Assembly (NCBI GenBank): GCA_024690635.1
Contig: JAILOW010000173.1
Span: 1-13,466 of the forward strand
Direction: 5' to 3'
DNA from: Butyrivibrio sp.
GTDB taxonomy: Bacteria > Bacillota_A > Clostridia > Lachnospirales > Lachnospiraceae
DNA length: 13,466 nt
A model generated the notes under the pieces. The model was not told the DNA's origin, did no database searches, and saw only the letters and a program-made list of their open reading frames with translations. Numbering within the stretch: the first letter of the stretch is position 1; every line of letters begins with the position of its first letter. The position numbers were made by a program, and so were the translations under genes. Below, piece after piece: positions 12,611-13,466 of the stretch.

Positions 12611-13466
12611 GTGGCAGAGAATAATCAGCAGAACAATCAGCAGAATACCCAGGAGGACGTTGGACGTCTTCGTCAGGTCAGAAGAGACAAGCTTTCAGAG
12701 CTTCAGTCTCAGGGAAGAGATCCTTTCCAGATCGTAAAATATGACCAGACTCATCACACTTCAGACATCAGAGAGAAGTTTGAGGAGCTTGAGTTTACAG
12801 CACCCGTTGGTGAGGACGGCAAGTCTCTTGTAGTGCCTATTGAGGATATCCCCGAGGGCAAGCTTGTATCTCTTGCAGGCCGTATGATGAGCAAGCGTGT
12901 TATGGGTAAGGCTTCTTTCGCAAACCTTCAGGACAGAGACGGCCGCATGCAGCTCTATGTTTCCAGAAACGACATTGGAGACGAAGAATATGCTGATTTC
13001 AAAAAGATGGATATCGGAGATATCATCGGTGTGAAGGGATTTGCCTTCAGAACCAAGACCGGTGAGATTTCAGTTCATGTAAAAGAGCTGATCCTTTTAT
13101 CCAAGTCACTTATGCCCCTTCCCGAGAAATTCCACGGACTTACAGATACAGAGATCCGTTACAGGCAAAGATATGTTGACCTTATCATGAACGAAGAGGT
13201 TAAGGATACATTTATAAAGAGATCACAGATCATTCAGGAGATTCGTAATTTCCTTTCGGGAAGAGACTTTATGGAAGTGGAGACACCTATGCTGGTGGAG
13301 AACGCCGGCGGTGCCGCTGCAAGACCTTTCGTTACACACTACAATGCCCTTGATGAGGAGAGAAAACTTCGTATATCTCTAGAGCTTTATCTTAAGAGAC
13401 TTATTGTGGGTGGCCTTGAGAGAGTGTATGAGATCGGCCGTGTATTTAGAAACGAAGGTACAGATA
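12611..13466 (+). CDS. lysS: Lysyl-tRNA synthetase, class II (N-terminal 285 codons; cut by the window end)
   Basis: Charges tRNA-Lys with lysine using ATP. 285 codons are visible and the frame is open at the edge; the family has about 500 residues. After a short Asn/Gln-rich N-terminus (2-14) comes a helix with [13 protein letters not shown] (19-31), a family feature. The OB-fold anticodon-binding domain (about 84-165) includes [20 protein letters not shown] (87-106). The class II catalytic domain then begins: RYRQRYVDL (183-191), motif 1 around [20 protein letters not shown] (220-239), and motif 2 [11 protein letters not shown] (273-283). The usual APELYLKRL reads SLELYLKRL (256-264). The start is a GTG set by AGGAGGA six bases upstream. 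No promoter is visible between greA and this gene. Motif 3 lies beyond the window. Confidence 0.95.
   Translation, partial: MAENNQQNNQQNTQEDVGRLRQVRRDKLSELQSQGRDPFQIVKYDQTHHTSDIREKFEELEFTAPVGEDGKSLVVPIEDIPEGKLVSLAGRMMSKRVMGKASFANLQDRDGRMQLYVSRNDIGDEEYADFKKMDIGDIIGVKGFAFRTKTGEISVHVKELILLSKSLMPLPEKFHGLTDTEIRYRQRYVDLIMNEEVKDTFIKRSQIIQEIRNFLSGRDFMEVETPMLVENAGGAAARPFVTHYNALDEERKLRISLELYLKRLIVGGLERVYEIGRVFRNEGTD

Noticed and set aside
12598..12660. AGGAGGACGT occurring twice (12598-12607 and 12651-12660) as a second ribosome site inside lysS
   Set aside because: The second copy is followed by no in-frame start codon at a working distance. It reflects Gln-Glu-Asp codons and is probably coincidence.
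1..13466. Search for mobile elements, CRISPR arrays, tRNA/rRNA genes, toxin-antitoxin pairs or defence genes
   Set aside because: No transposase-like frame, long direct repeats, cloverleaf-like stretch or defence-type protein was seen. Every gene except the 157-residue one and the 8-codon fragment belongs to a common housekeeping family.

Overview
The window is a stretch of core chromosome from a Gram-positive Clostridia-type bacterium, most likely a Lachnospiraceae member. The grounds are indirect: moderate GC by eye, heavy use of AGA for arginine, strong purine-rich Shine-Dalgarno sites, sigma-A-like promoters, a type III pantothenate kinase, a SleB-type cell-wall hydrolase with SH3b repeats, and a SpoU methyltransferase of the YsgA-like kind. 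Genus cannot be fixed from sequence alone. I see no insertion sequence, prophage, CRISPR array, tRNA or rRNA, and no sign of horizontal transfer.

Layout. Positions 1-27 look like the tail of a plus-strand gene. A perfect hairpin (50-80) separates it from dnaE, the replicative polymerase alpha subunit, which is the only minus-strand gene (105-3599). A 195-bp divergent intergenic region (3600-3794) holds back-to-back promoters and a palindrome in the pfkA leader. All later genes are on the plus strand: pfkA (6-phosphofructokinase, ending in a strong terminator); a SpoU-family RNA 2'-O-methyltransferase plus proC; an exported SleB-like hydrolase with its own promoter; a tightly packed run argF - birA - coaX - conserved hypothetical - dusB (junctions of 1, 12, 15 and -1 nt) behind a promoter with a long hairpin at its start site; greA behind a textbook consensus promoter whose -35 box overlaps the dusB stop codon; and lysS, cut off by the window edge after 285 codons.

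How the genes fit together. The set is housekeeping: replication, glycolysis, amino-acid biosynthesis (proline, arginine), cofactor handling (biotin attachment, CoA), RNA modification (SpoU methyltransferase, DusB), transcription elongation (GreA), tRNA charging (LysRS) and wall turnover. The five-gene run mixes pathways; its logic is probably shared transcription, not one pathway.

I found no convincing new biological system. The best leads are the unassigned 157-residue acidic protein between coaX and dusB, the hairpin over the argF start site, the pfkA leader palindrome, the perfect-consensus greA promoter, and the altered active-site loop of PfkA. Promoter, operator and operon statements are read by eye and are inferences.
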